A stretch of 64,000 nucleotides of DNA from Biomphalaria glabrata (taxonomy: Eukaryota > Mollusca > Gastropoda > Planorbidae), in assembly GCF_947242115.1 (NCBI RefSeq), contig NC_074723.1:20680379-20744378 (forward strand). The letters run 5' to 3'. The notes beneath the pieces are model-generated. The model saw only the letters and a list, made by a program, of their open reading frames with translations. It did no database searches and was not told where the DNA came from. The translations under genes were made by a program, and so were the position numbers. How positions within the stretch are numbered: position 1 is the stretch's first letter; every line of letters begins with the position of its first letter. Positions 32,187-44,877 of this stretch are shown piece by piece.

Positions 32187-32601
32187 GCTTAAGAAAGGAC
32201 ATGTGTTTCTTGAGCAGACGACTAAGACTGTGCCCTTTTTATTTGAATCATCATCATCGTCATCAAACTCCATTAGAGTGAGGGCTTGAGAGGTTCAAAT
32301 CCTCTCTTGCAAAAGCCCTGGACAGAAACCCTGCTGTCTTGCGTAGTGCATAAATGTCGCCATACAGGTCGAGAATTTTGGGTTTCCCAGACCTGTCGAG
32401 ACGGAGATCAGCAAGTCTGGGGCAATCAAACAGAATATGAGGCACGGTTTCCTCATCTTCCCCGCAGTAATACTTAAGAAAGGACGTGTGTTTCTTGAAT
32501 AAATGTTCTATTTCTAAAAGGCCAGAGTAACGTATTTTATATTTGTTCCGTTGTGTGAGAGGATATATTAAAGAACTACAAACAGAAACATCACATGTCA
32601 C
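32187..32601 (-). pseudogene. LINE C-terminal fragment, minus strand
   Basis: The frame at 32601-32263 encodes YYCGEDEETVPHILFDCPRL, a C-x-E-x(5)-H-x(3)-C zinc-like motif found at the C-terminus of LINE polyproteins, after the reverse transcriptase and RNase H. The segment coding KKHTSFLK is repeated about 285 bp away (32187-32215 versus 32471-32500), so part of the tail is duplicated. The minus-strand end carries GATGATGATG. Only the last about 110 codons survive. Confidence 0.75.
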
Positions 32602-32861
32602 ATTACATTCACAATCAAGTCAACAGAAATAACAAGACCTCCCTCAACAGGATGCAGTAATTGACATCTGCTTGGATGTTTCCCAGACAATAATTTTTTT
32701 TTTGTGATAGTTTTTCATACATATAGATTGAGTTTTATTAGGACTATAGTTCTAAGAATCTTAGTCTCAAATCTTTGGGCAATTACAACGAAGAAGAAAT
32801 ATTTGTTAGGTCAGAAATTCATATCTCTTTTTGAATAATATATTTTTCTATAGTGTTAGAA

Positions 32862-32908
32862 AGTTACCTTAAAAGTTACCTTAAAAGTTACCTTAAAAGT
32901 TACCTATC
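32862..32908. repeat. 12-bp tandem repeat
   Basis: Four perfect or near-perfect units of GTTACCTTAAAA. Confidence 0.9.
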
Positions 32909-32934
32909 TGTTCTATAGATGGCGAGGTCTGAAA

Positions 32935-33125
32935 GGACAACTGTACATTAAATAATTGTTTAAAGTTTCAACTTGATCCGAGAATGGGTGTGGGAGAACT
33001 AGCATTTATATAGTGATACTAGACCTTATAACCCTACATATTTAGTCCTATCTGGGAATACTAAAGGAATAATTTCTATTGTTACTATCAAACAAAATAA
33101 TAAATTACCAGTAATAAAAAAATAG
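32935..33125. repeat. Dispersed repeat, second copy of 6525-6700
   Basis: Same order of landmarks as 6525-6700 (GAGAATGGGTGTG, ATATTTAGTCC, ACTAAAGGAATAATTTC, TTACCAGTAAT). Confidence 0.6.
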
Positions 33126-33529
33126 TTAATTTTTTGTGTGTAACTGTAGTAGTTAGTATGACAGAACTTACTTAACTTAGCAATAAAAATGTAAAAAAAA
33201 AATATTTTTTGGCTAAAAAATCTACAACCGTTTGCATAAATGTGTTAAAAATATGGTAAATGGTCATCTCCCTTACTTAAGAGCCTACCGTGTTTATTAC
33301 TATTTTAGGCCGGAAGGATCTCTCCGAAACCACAAGCTTGGATATGGAGTTCTTCACCCCAAGTCCGTCTAAAGGTTCCACAATGGCAACGACCATTACT
33401 ACGATTGGGTCGTACTAGATACGTGACGCGCAGCAACAAGTGGCAAAATACAACCAGGTCTAGGCAGACACCACAGGAGCCGCGGAGTACTGAGATACTT
33501 CTTTGTATATAACTATAACTGGCACACAT

Positions 33530-33842
33530 TCACGTATAAATGACACCCACAGCTATAACTGACACACATTCACGTATAAATGACACTCACAACTATAACT
33601 GACACACATACACGTATAAATGACACTCACAACTATAACTGACACACATTCACGTATAAATGACACTCACAACTATAACTAACACATACACGTATAAATG
33701 ACACCCACAACTATAACTGACACACATTCATGTATAAATGACACCCACAACTATAACTGACACACATTCACGTATAAATTACACTCATAACTATAACTGA
33801 CACACATTCACGTATAAATGACACCCACAACTATAACTGACA
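33530..33842. repeat. 38-40 bp minisatellite, left arm
   Basis: About eight copies of a unit reading ACACATTCACGTATAAATGA then CACCCACAACTATAACTG. The array is interrupted by a LINE at 33843 and resumes at 36343. Confidence 0.93.
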
Positions 33843-33881
33843 AGCTTACATGAAGAGTCCAACAATAATGGCATAAGATTA

Positions 33882-34133
33882 GTGGATTTTGCATCAGGAA
33901 AAGGAATGTCTATCAGCAGCACAAAATTCCAACATAAGAATATTCACAAGGTTACCTGGATCTCACCTGATGGCAACACCCAGAATCAAATAGATCATAT
34001 ACTCATAGATAAGAGACATGGATCAGACATACTAGATATAAGAAGTTTTATAGAAGCTAATGCTGACTCAGACCACCTACTAGTAAAAGCTAAACTTAGA
34101 CAAAGAATAAGTACCATACACAATTACCAATGA
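33882..34133 (+). pseudogene. Endonuclease fragment of the RTE LINE
   Basis: Covers the last third of the APE-type endonuclease, including the S-D-H catalytic motif (DSDHLLV) and the NQIDHI segment. Coding similarity begins just before the first ATG (LHEESNNNGIRLVDFASGKG), which shows that the true start has been lost by 5' truncation. A TGA at 34131-34133 stops the frame; the same frame continues downstream as KRTQQYDSQKLTKDPLV. Confidence 0.85.
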
Positions 34134-34199
34134 AAGAGAACACAGCAATATGATAGTCAAAAACTCACAAAGGATCCACTTGTTGCAGAAACTTATAGA

Positions 34200-35842
34200 A
34201 TGGCATTCCAAACGCAACTGACAACATTAGAAAAGGACAGCGAAAGTAACATAAATGAGCATTGGGAAATAATAAAGCATGCTATCAAAAGAACATCAGA
34301 AGAGGTAGTTGGATTTAAACAAAAGAACGAGAAAATAGAGTGGTATGATGATGAATGCAGACAAACTATAGAAGAGAAGAACAATGCCCGAATGATAATG
34401 CTACAGAGAGAAACCAGGAACACTAGACAGCAATACAATGAAGCAAGAAGAAGGGCCACAAAAGTTGTGGGAAAGAAAAAACGGGAATGGGAAAAGTCCA
34501 AGATTACTCAAATTGAGGAACTAGCAAAGGAGGGAGACATGAGAGGAATGTATATGAAAATTAAAGATGAAAAGAACGGATTTCAAGCTAGATCACACAT
34601 GTGTGAGAACAAAGATGGGCAGCTTATTACAGAAAACAGCAGGGTCATTGAGAGATGGGCTGAATACTTTGAGGAGATCCTAAATACCACTGAAGATGGA
34701 GACAATGGAGAATATGAACTGCCACATGAGGGACCAGGTCCCTTAGTGAACCCTCCAACACTCATTGAAACATCAGAAATAATTAGGACTATGGAGAATC
34801 ACAAAGCACCAGGAGAGGACCAAATCACAGCAGAACTAATTAAATATGGAGGGAAAGACTTACATTCCCAAATACACAGACTAATATCAAGAATTTGGGA
34901 AGAAGAAGTAATACCAACAGAATGGGAAACGGCTCTTATAACCCCAATACACAAAAAAGATCCAAGTTAAAGTGCTGTAATTACAGAGGAATCTCTCTAC
35001 TAAATGTGACTTATAAGATACTGTCTAGGCTTATAACTAAGAGACTTGGAAAATATTCAGAAGAAATCTTAGGTGACTACCAATGTCGTTTCAGGCCAAA
35101 CAAATCGACAACCGACCACATCTTCACACTAAGATGTATCCTAGAAAAATGCCATGAATATAACATACCAATCCACCAACTCTTTATAGACTATAAAATG
35201 GCTTATGACAGTATCAGAAGGAAATACCTATATGACACTCTACAGGATTTTGGAATACCCAACAAGCTGAGTAGACTTATACATATGACATTAAACAACT
35301 CAAAAAGTAAAGTTATAAAACAAGGAGAACACTCACGGGAATTTAGGATTAAACGAGGATTAAGACAAGGAGACGCACTTTCCTGCATGCTTTTCAATTT
35401 AACACTGGAGAGAGTTATAAGAAATATACACATAAACACAAGGGGAACTATTACTAACTACTTCAGGAGAGAAAACATGAGTCCACAACCAACAGGGACG
35501 ATATACAGCCAACCTCTACAACACCTTGCTTATGCCGATGACATTGCCTTATTGGGTAAAGAAACCTCTGACATCGCTAGAGCCTTCACACAACTAGAAG
35601 AAGCATCTCGACAAGGACTTGAGGTCAATGACAGTAAAACCAAGTACATCACAATGACAAGAGACAATCAAACAGAGGGACAAAATATCAAAATCAAAGA
35701 CCACGAATTTGAAAACGTCCAAACTTTCAAATATCTAGGAAGTACTATTAATTTCAAAAATGACCTACTAACGGAAATAAAGGAAAGAATAGCAGGAGGC
35801 AACAGGGCATTTTATAGCATCCACCATTTACTTAAGAGCTAA
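34200..35842 (+). pseudogene. Reverse transcriptase region of the RTE LINE
   Basis: Two overlapping frames. 34200-34970 covers the linker and the first reverse transcriptase blocks (from MAFQTQL to THKKDPS-like). 34895-35842, in another frame, carries CCNYRGISLLN, FRPNKSTTDHIF, FIDYKMAYDSI, GLRQGDALSCMLFN and the catalytic AYADD box. The join near 34960 is a frameshift. A TAA at 35840-35842 ends the second frame, although the same frame resumes directly after it. The aspartates of the active site are kept, so decay is modest. Confidence 0.88.
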
Positions 35843-35899
35843 ACGATTTCAAGGAAAACCAAGATAATAATATACAAAACTATAATAAGACCAGCAGCA

Positions 35900-36319
35900 A
35901 TGTATGGAAGTCAGACCTGGACATTGACAAAAACATCTGAAAATTTACTTAACACTTGGGAAAGAAAAATTCTTAGGAAAATCTATGGTGCCATACAGGA
36001 TGCAACAGGGTGGAGGACAAGCACTAACCATGAGATATATCAATTGTATGAAGACCCACCAATAGTGACCGAAATAAAAAAGAACAGACTACGTTGGGCA
36101 GGTCATCTTGAAAGAATGTCAGACAACAGAGGAGCGAAAATCGTATACAGGCAAAAACCAAAAGGCAGGCGACCCAAAGGCAGACCCCGAATGCGATGGA
36201 TAGATGATGTGGTAGCAGATCTGAAGCAGCTCGGGGTTAGAGCGTGGAGACGAAAGGCCCAGGAGAGATCTGAATGGAGGGATGTGTTAAAGCAGGCCAG
36301 AGCCCTCCATGGGCTGTAG
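35900..36319 (+). pseudogene. C-terminal region of the RTE LINE
   Basis: Continues in the same frame as the reverse transcriptase piece. Conserved features are YGSQTWTLTK, WERKILRKIYG, LRWAGHLERM and a basic GRRPKGRPRMRWIDDV stretch, ending in a TAG shortly before the GGAT repeat tail. Confidence 0.85.
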
Positions 36320-36342
36320 CGCCACTGGGATGGATGGATAAA

Positions 36343-37545
36343 TGACACACATTCACGTATAAATGACACCCACAACTATAACTGGCACACATTCACGTAT
36401 AAATGACACCCATAACTATACCTGACACACATTCACGTATAAATGACACCCACAACTATAACTGACACATATACACCTATAAATGACACCCACAACTAAA
36501 ATTAACAAACATTCACGTATAAATGACACCCACAACTATAACTGACACACATTCACGTATAAATGACACAACTATAACTGAAACACATTCACGTATAAAT
36601 AACACAACTATAACTGAAACACTTTCACGTATAAATGACACAACTATAACTGACACACATTCACGTATAAATGACACCCACAACTATAACTGACACACAT
36701 TCACGTATAAATGACACCCACAACTATAACTGACACACATTCACGTATAAATGACACCCACAACTATAACTGACACACATTCACGTATAAATGACACCCA
36801 CAACTATAACTGACACACATTCACGTATGAATGACACAACTATAACTGACACACATTCACGTATAGATGACACCCAGAACTATAACTGACACACATTCAC
36901 GTATAAATGACACCCACAACTATAACTGACACACATTCACGTATAGATGACACCCAGAACTATAACTGACACACATTCACGTATAAATGACACCCACAAC
37001 TATAACTGACACACATTCACGTATAGATGACACCCACAACTATAACTGACACACATTCACGTATAGATGACACAACTAAAACTGACACACATTCACGTAT
37101 AAATGACACAACTATAACTGACACACATTCACGTAGAGATGACACCCAGAACTATAACTGACACACATTCATGTATAAATGACACCCACAACTATAACTG
37201 ACACACATTCATGTATAAATGACACCCACAACTATAACTGACACACATTCACGTATAGATTGCACCCAGAACTATAACCGACACACATTCACGTATAAAT
37301 GACACAACTATAACTGACACACATTCACGTATAAATGACACAACTATAACTGACACACATTCACATATAAATGACACAACTATAACTGACACACATTCAC
37401 ATATAAATGACACAACTATAACTGACACACTTTCACGTATAAATGACACAACTATAACTGACACACATTCACGTATAAATGACACCAACAACTAAAAATG
37501 ACACACATACACGTATAAATGACACACGCGTATAAATGAAACGCA
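36343..37545. repeat. 38-40 bp minisatellite, right arm
   Basis: About 30 copies continuing the array at 33530-33842. Two unit lengths alternate: a longer one with CACCCACAACTATAACTG and a shorter one lacking CACCCA. The shorter one dominates at 37290-37480. The minus-strand open frame at 37249-37491 is purely repetitive. Confidence 0.94.
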
Positions 37546-39726
37546 GACACGGACACTTGACACACAAACAGGCGCACATATCACACTTATGCACACACCT
37601 GACACACAGACACGTACTAATTAATCTATCGTCATCAATAAATCAGAAACAGCAATAAAAGCAATTATCTTCATCGATATTTGCATAAAGCAAAAGTTTA
37701 GAATCGGTTATTTTGGGGTAGGAAGGGTCACATTTATATTATTATGTATTCAAAGAATATTTTCTTGTCACATTTAAATTCTAATTTATTTAAAGAATAT
37801 TTTCTAACAAATATTTCATCATTGGAATATTGCCTTTTATGTACAGAATTCCAACAGAAATTATAAAGCGGGGAAAAAAAATTTCGATTTAAACTTTTCA
37901 TTTCAATGTAAAAACAAAGCATGTGATTAAAAAAATAATTAAAAAAAACAACAAATTAATGCTAAAAATTGCCATGAGAAGAATTTCATTACGTCATTCA
38001 ATAAAGGAGAAGCCATCCATCTCAACACTGTTCGGACATCCACATTCATTTAACTGTGTCACACCGAGTCTCAAAGAAAAATGTGTTGACCCCATTGGAA
38101 GTATACTGTTTTGTTTTTTCTTAAGCAACTGAAATTTTAAATGAAACTTTAGTTCAAAATGTTTTATATGTATTTAATATAAGAAATGGAAATCTTCCTC
38201 CCCCCCCCCCCCCCCAAAAAAAAAAAAATAGAACTATTCCTTTAAAATAGAATTTTTAAAGATGCCGACATTTCTTTTTTTATATTTTTTTCTTGCAGAG
38301 ATAAAGCATAAAAATTGGAAAGCGTCAAGGTACGTTGTGAAAATATTGTCAAATAATGTCAAATATTGATATTATTATTATTATCATCTTGCATGAGTAG
38401 AACCTACCTGGGTAGACAGATATTTCGAAAACGACTTAAGGATTTTCCCAAAAATGTGACAGTTACGTAAACAAACAATACTAGGTAATTAGTCACTCTG
38501 GGAAAACTCTGGTTTGACGGCTACAATTTTTCAATAATCATCTTAAAATTAAATTTGGTCTTAAAATTAAATCTGAGCACACGTCTTTGGGAATCCCTGC
38601 ATGAGTTTAGTAAAGAGTTAAATTAATAGGCGTTCAGGAATATTTTGTACACAATCTTATGTAGACATCATTAACTAGACTTCTAGAATTAATTTTAACA
38701 ATATAAATACTGTGACAGTACTTATACAATTTGTGGATACACGATATCAACACTTTATCTCTAACTTAAATCCGGTTTTCTAGTCTAGACTATTGTCTTT
38801 TAATGTTTGCAAGTCTGCATCTATATCGCTAAACTAGAATCCTCTATATTGTAAGTAGATATATACATGGCGTAACATGATTTTTTTTTTTGCCGGTTGG
38901 GGAGCAAATAGATGCGTGGTAAACATGATCCTTTTTTACTTCTTAATTAATTAAACATGAGTTATTGCGAGCGTAGTAATACCACTGTGGCATCAGTTAC
39001 ATAAAAGGGAATTGTTTTTTAATTATATTTGTATGTTGCTCCATTTTATAATTGGAGCTCAATCAACGAAATTTTTCCTTTACTAATTATTGTCATTTAT
39101 TAGGTCAAATTTGCTTTGAAAAAAAAAAAAGAATTTTTTTTAAAGAAGTGAGATCCACAATTTAAAAAAACAAATGACCAATGACTTAATTGACCAAGTC
39201 CTGTAGTTTTTCCATTTACCTGCCATATACTAGCCAGAGGGCTAAGAATTAGGAAGTTGAAAAAAGAGGATTAGTCAAGGTATGGGAAAAGGTAGAGGCT
39301 CGAAACCCTTGAGGGCAATCTGTTGGACGTCACACTTGTTTACCTTTAATGAAGTGTTTGTAGTTAGTACATTCACGCATGTACTCCATAGTTACACTGA
39401 CGTCATGTCCGGTCTCCATTAGGTTATTAATAAATTTAAAATTCACGTTTTCATAAGTGTAAAATTTAATATAAATACTCACACTAGATCAATACGTGCA
39501 TTATTAATGGCGACGTAAGCAACGATTACCTCAAGTGAATGGATAAATATTAAATATTTCTGTATATATTTTACTTTAAGATATATTGCTTAAAATACAA
39601 TTCGAAATATAGGAATTCCTGTGTGTATCTAAGTTTAAAACTATTTAGTTATATATCATATTACTGACAAGTAAATTTTAGAAATCCAGCCAGAACAATT
39701 AAAATATAAAAACAAAGATTACCATA
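37546..39726. other. Upstream region of gene B, no other gene recognised
   Basis: AT-rich sequence with a C-run/A-run at about 38199-38227. TATA-like strings occur near 39469 and 39703, but no promoter can be assigned with confidence. Confidence 0.5.
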
Positions 39727-42700
39727 ATGGACAAGTGGACATCATTTGGTAAGTAATTCCTTGCTTATAAATTAAATTTAAACCATTATGAACATGATGA
39801 AGATTAACTTCTTAAACAAGTTCACTTAAAACCAAAACTTTATTGTAACAATATATCACAACATTTGAAATAGATTTCTTTCAATTAATAGTTTCTTCAT
39901 AAAATTTGATAATGAAAGAGTTGAATTTTACCTATACAGCTAAAAGAAATATACAAATGTCTTTGTATTCACCGAAAAAAGAGTTAGTTTTTGTCTGCGT
40001 TTCTGAAATATTGTATAGGCAACCACCGGAGCATATGAATATAGAAGAGGCAGAGTTGAAATCAAAAGAATGTATGCTATAAAGAAGGGAAGAGCGATTG
40101 AGAAAAGTAAAAATCAGGATCAGAATCTTGTGCGTGGGTCAAAGCGAGTTTTTTTTTTTTCATAAGACTTAATTCGTGTGGTTAAAATAAACTTTAAGTC
40201 GATATCCAGAAAGCTATAAGTATATTAAATGTTAGATGTATTTGACGTTTAGGTGAGTGGGTCATTCATCCTATCCTATATTTTCATCTAATTTTTGTCT
40301 AAAATTTCCAAAAAAAAAAGAAAAAAAAAAAAAGGAGGATATCTTGTGGACAGCACAGACAAACCGCCTTTACTTTTCCCCAGCCAGCCAATGTAGGTAC
40401 CCATTAGAGCTGGGTGGACTCAGAGGGGCCGTAAAGATCCCGAAATTAAATATCCCAGTTTCACAATTATTTGACAAATATCTGACGTGTCAGTACTCAT
40501 TGGTCTCAAACTTTATTCATTGAGATATTTTTGTTTACTCAACAGTGTTTATACTCGCTAATGTGTTTCTATTGACCAGTGGTCAGAATGCGTGTCAGTC
40601 CAGTTTTCTGACCACATTGAACTACTGTTTGGGCAACAGAACTGTAAACACAGACAACTTCTTGTACTTGGTCAGAGATGGGAAATTGGGCAAAGCGGCA
40701 GATGACCCTATTGCCTTTTTGAACAAGCTGTGCTCGTGAGTACTGTTATAAAACATAGACTTGCACGTGGGAATAATTGACACTAATACTTTTTATAATA
40801 ATGTGCGTGGCTGGTCGACATAAACCTCTTGTGAACCTAATTAGTGATAGAGTTCCAATCCCAAACTAGACCAGGAATGTTTGGACCATAACTACTTTGA
40901 GATCAAATAGAGTCATACATTCACACTAGTGACAGATGGGCCAGAAAACTGTGAACCAAATTTTGTTCTAGGAATTGCAAACCAACAATAATAAAATCTA
41001 TATACAAAATGTATATACCTAGACCTACGTTTTATGGTTTTCACAGTTGAATCAACTATCTTTAATTAATCCATTTGACTCTCAGTGGAGCATAGAGCCA
41101 CGTCCATGATCCATCCTGCCATTCTTGCAACTTGGTCTCTACGGATCTCTTAAATGTTTGTTTTGGTCGCCCAGCCTTTCTCTTCCCTTGTGGGTTCCAG
41201 TCCAGAGCCTGCCTGCAATATTGTCTGCTGATCTTCAGACTGTTAGGACACGGTCAGGAATTTGGCGCGAATAAATATTTGTTTCATCAAAAGGGGGTAA
41301 AGTTTTGGCTTAGCGACAATGACGTGACTATGGAAAAACAAAAACTAGAATTCGGGGCGTAACGAAATTGAACACAGAATACTTTTGGCGGCTTTAGAGA
41401 GATGCAGGTTTTACGGACGTAGAGATTTATTAGTCGACATTCGACGGTTCTCTTTATTTTCTATTAAACACATAATTTGACAGCGTTCATTAGTGTCGAG
41501 TATCTTTGCATTGTTGACCTTTCGCCTGTGTTAGTTTGTTACCTGAGTGTTACCTCCGTTTAGATGTATCTAGACACAAGACACAGCGCGGAGACGCCTT
41601 ATAAGAGTGACTGATTAGCAGTAAAAAAAACGTTAGTTTCTCCAGCTATTATACCAACAACTTCCCAAACGTGCCTACAGCGTCTAGCATTCTTAGTATA
41701 AGTGATTTCTTATTTGTAACCGACAACCTTGTATTCATTTAGATGTCTTGGTAATGATAGGGAAACGATATGTTCATCTCGTTGTACAGAGTAAGAGAAT
41801 CCTTGACCAGCTGTGTCAGAGCTGGAGTGGACACCGTACAACTTATGCCTGATACTCAGTGTAACTCTACACAGAAAGCCAGTATAGTCAATCTTTATAA
41901 AAGTTTCTTCAAAGTCGTCAATAAGAAGTGTGAAAATCGTAAGTACAAGCTGGATACAAAATAAAAAAATATAAACAGCCAGCGTGATTTAGGCCTAATA
42001 ATAAATGTTAATTATTTTTCAACAAATATATCAATCTTCATCTGCATACTTAAAATTAATATTAATTTTAATAACTCGTAGAGTAAAAAAGGCCTTTATT
42101 GTGTGTGTGCTGTCTTTGTGTCTGTTTGACTGTCATATCTTTAACTAAGAATTAAAAGTTTGAATAAAAAAATGCAGTCTTCAACATCGTCTTCATCGTA
42201 CACAAAATAGATGTCGACGTAGAATCATTCCTTGGTTTTCAGGTTTAAAACTAAATTTAATTTTTTTATGCACGTATGTTATTACCATTTTTTTAAAATA
42301 AAAGGCATTTCTATTTTTTTTTCTCTTTGTAATGAAGCTATTATTATAGTTCTCTGGCAACATCTCATTTTGTAAATCCACAAATCAACTTGTACAAAAT
42401 CTAACATAATAAGTTCAATTCAAAATTAAATTCTTAATATTTCATAGAGTAACAGTTAGGTAGGATCTGTCATAAACTAAAAGAAATATTTTTTTTTTAA
42501 ATTAAAGGCTCTTTTATGTCCTATAACATTTGTAACCCTAATTAATTTGTAATTAGTCTTGAGAGATTTACAATAAATCAACTACACGCATTGATATCAG
42601 ATAAGACGTTCTTAATGGTGACGAAAATAAATTCTGAAGTTTCATTGGATTTAAGCAAAACTTTGTACAGCTACTAAAGAAGTCGAAGTGGCTTTTGATT

Positions 42701-44877
42701 ATCTATTCCATTATTAAAATGCTTATCAAAGCCTGTCTGGTTTCTCTAGCCTGTCGGTCTGTCTTCAAACAAGGGCTGACCAAATGTTTTACTGACCAAA
42801 ACTTTAGACTGACGGACTACTTGATCTTCAGTCCCATAGCACACAGAGACTACATCCTGGGAACCAACAAAACTGAAGTACAGCGCTTCTGCGAGTAAGT
42901 TGTCTGTTTTAACTTTAATTATGTTTAGTCTTTCGCCAGGCGCTTTCCCGTTGTTTAGTCTGTGCGTGTGTGCGTGCTCGAAATGATGACGTGGTACTTA
43001 TTTTATTATTTTTACTATTAATGAAGAGACACTGTGATTAACAGATTGCTCTTGCAAAGTAATGACTCAAAATGTCTCAAGTATTTTGTCTTGACTTTTT
43101 TTTCATTTACCATAGCAATCGGACAGTCATTATGCAGTGCATGCGCAGCGTACTATTGTCCTGTGAAGATGGACCACACTTGCTGGACACATATGGTTTG
43201 GACTTGGATGCTTTGAGTGAGACCTACACTACTCTATGTAACTACACAGAGAGTAAGTCTACTACAAGTGTTACTATGGATTTGGATGATTAATACAACA
43301 TTATATTTTCACCAGCTAAATCTGATGACCCAATGTCAAATAGTATGCCAAAGGTCCTTGTTCAGGTGTAGAAATCACATAAATCCTTTTTAAGAATGAA
43401 GTTAATTGAATCCACACTTAAGTAGAAATCATAAACAAATGAAACATAAAAATGCACATTTTTTTTCTAATTCAATAATACATTTTCAAAAGTATACTCA
43501 CCCTGAAGCTTAAAATTCATGCACTAAACTGACTGGTTTTCGGTCTCTGATATTTGATACTTGTCTCCTCTATATTCCCTAATTTTCTGGTACTGCAAAC
43601 CAATTATTTATTTCCCCTTTTATTAATTTACTCTTGTGTCTAGAAACTGGAAGCTACTAGATTATAAATAACTTCTTGTTTACACTTCTCTGGAAACCTT
43701 GACGCGTACTTCGCGTGATAATCAGCTAGTCTGATCAACAAAGAAGTATTCCTGTACAGGGTGAACATTTCGCAACCCAAAGTTTTCTGTTCTCCGAATG
43801 TTAATGACTGAAGTGTTCTCTCCAACAGTTTACATGGAAGCTGTCAAGTGTTACGAGTTCCCAGTCAATCCTGTACTAGCCTGCAGAAACACTCTGTCCA
43901 CTAGAGTTACTCCCTTGGATGGCCAGTTTGAAGATTTGAACATGACCAGCATACAATACAGAGATGAAATTTGCAAGTAAGTGGTGCATGTACTCATTTA
44001 CATTTGTGATTGAATAGAATGTGGAAGTATTACAATAGAGAATGTCTGGTACGTCTAAAGAATAAAATATATCAAAGAGTTTTAAGTCTGTTACTGTGGT
44101 ATGACTCTATGTTGATTTTTTGTTTTTAATTGTAGTTTTTTTTTTGTTTCATTACTAATGCTTCATTTAAAGTAATAGGAAATATATACTAGATATTTGT
44201 GATCTAAATTAGTAAAATTTTAATTAGTTCGATCTAATTCTAAACTATAAAAATTTCAAGAGTTGTCAAATTTTGTTTTTAACAAAAATGAGATGACTGA
44301 AATAAAAAAAAAAAAAACGGATTTTGGAGATTTTATTTAAATTTTAAATTTTTATCACGACTTGACTTTGTCCAAACGCTTCTACCTTTAACAAATCGAC
44401 CATTTCTTCAAACACCAATTACATTTTGTTAAAATTTTAAATAACCATATCCTGTTACATATTAGATATTAACTTACATATTTTAACATATGATAAGATG
44501 ATTAGAAACAGTATGTAAATGGTTTTACTTATTTAAGATTGACGGCCGTTTTTAAATGCAATTGTGTCGTCTGCTTCTCCAGAGCCAGACTGGACCAAGT
44601 CCAGTGTGAGATGGACGCCGTGAAGCCAGGCAATGACACAGACAAGTGTAACGCAGTTGTTGTGGGACTGCGGAAACAGCAGGAGTGTCAGCTGCTCCCC
44701 AAATCTTGTAGAACATCCAACTCTGCCCAAGTCAACAACTTGTGCCGGGAAACTGACTTTAAGATAGCAGAGAGGGTGGCCTTCACACAGGCCTTGATTT
44801 CATCAGGTCACGTGCCCATGGGCACACTCTATGTTATCTTGACCTTGTTAGCCACATCCATGTTGTCTTTGGTTTAA
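39727..44877 (+). CDS. Gene B: secreted, GPI-anchored triple-module cysteine-rich protein (complete)
   Basis: Exons: 39727-39748, 40546-40735, 41790-41938, 42750-42894, 43116-43252, 43829-43976, 44583-44877; 361 residues. Exon 1 encodes only MDKWTSF and ends in phase 1 at a GTAAGT donor; this gives an uninterrupted signal peptide MDKWTSFVFILANVFLLTSG. Phases run 1,2,1,2,1,2. Module 1 spans NACQSSFLTTLNYC to VNKKC, module 2 PCRSVFKQGLTKC to ETYTTLC, and module 3 KCYEFPVNPVLAC to NNLC, the last with the family signature ECQLLPKSC. Seven N-glycosylation sequons are present. The tail GTLYVILTLLATSMLSLV after SSGHVPM fits a GPI signal. Unlike genes A and C there is no intron after module 3. ATTAAA signals lie at 45085-45090 and 45112-45117. 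Function unknown; extracellular tethering is inferred. Confidence 0.9.
40335..40455 (-). repeat. Snail SINE fragment in gene B intron 1
   Basis: Shares ACCGCCTTTACTTTTCCCCA, GGTACCCATTAGA, TGGGTGGACTC and the AAATTAAATATCCCAGT-like end with 51778-51960, but lacks the tRNA-like head. Orientation minus. Confidence 0.75.
41085..41235 (-). pseudogene. LINE 3' fragment in gene B intron 2
   Basis: The minus strand translates to ALDWNPQGKRKAGRPKQTFK followed by RSVETKLQ, the same basic C-terminal motif seen at 6712-6930. It covers only about 50 codons. Confidence 0.7.

Larger units (their letters stand above)
33843..36342 (+). mobile_element. RTE-clade LINE, 5'-truncated, inserted into the minisatellite
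   Basis: The sequence starts in the middle of the APE endonuclease and runs to a GGATGGATGG tail, the short-repeat 3' end usual for RTE elements. The pieces in order are endonuclease C-terminus (TWISPDGNTQNQIDHILIDK, then ADSDHLLVKAKLR), linker, reverse transcriptase (KAPGEDQITAELIKYGG, HKKDPS, CCNYRGISLLN, IDYKMAYDSI, GLRQGDALS, AYADDIALL) and a C-terminal region (LRWAGHLERMSD, PKGRPRMRWIDDV). The minisatellite continues on both sides, and TGACA at 33838-33842 and 36343-36347 looks like the target duplication. Confidence 0.93.

Noticed and set aside
37249-37491. Minus-strand frame with VSFIRECVSVIV repeats
   Set aside because: It is the reverse strand of the 38-40 bp minisatellite.
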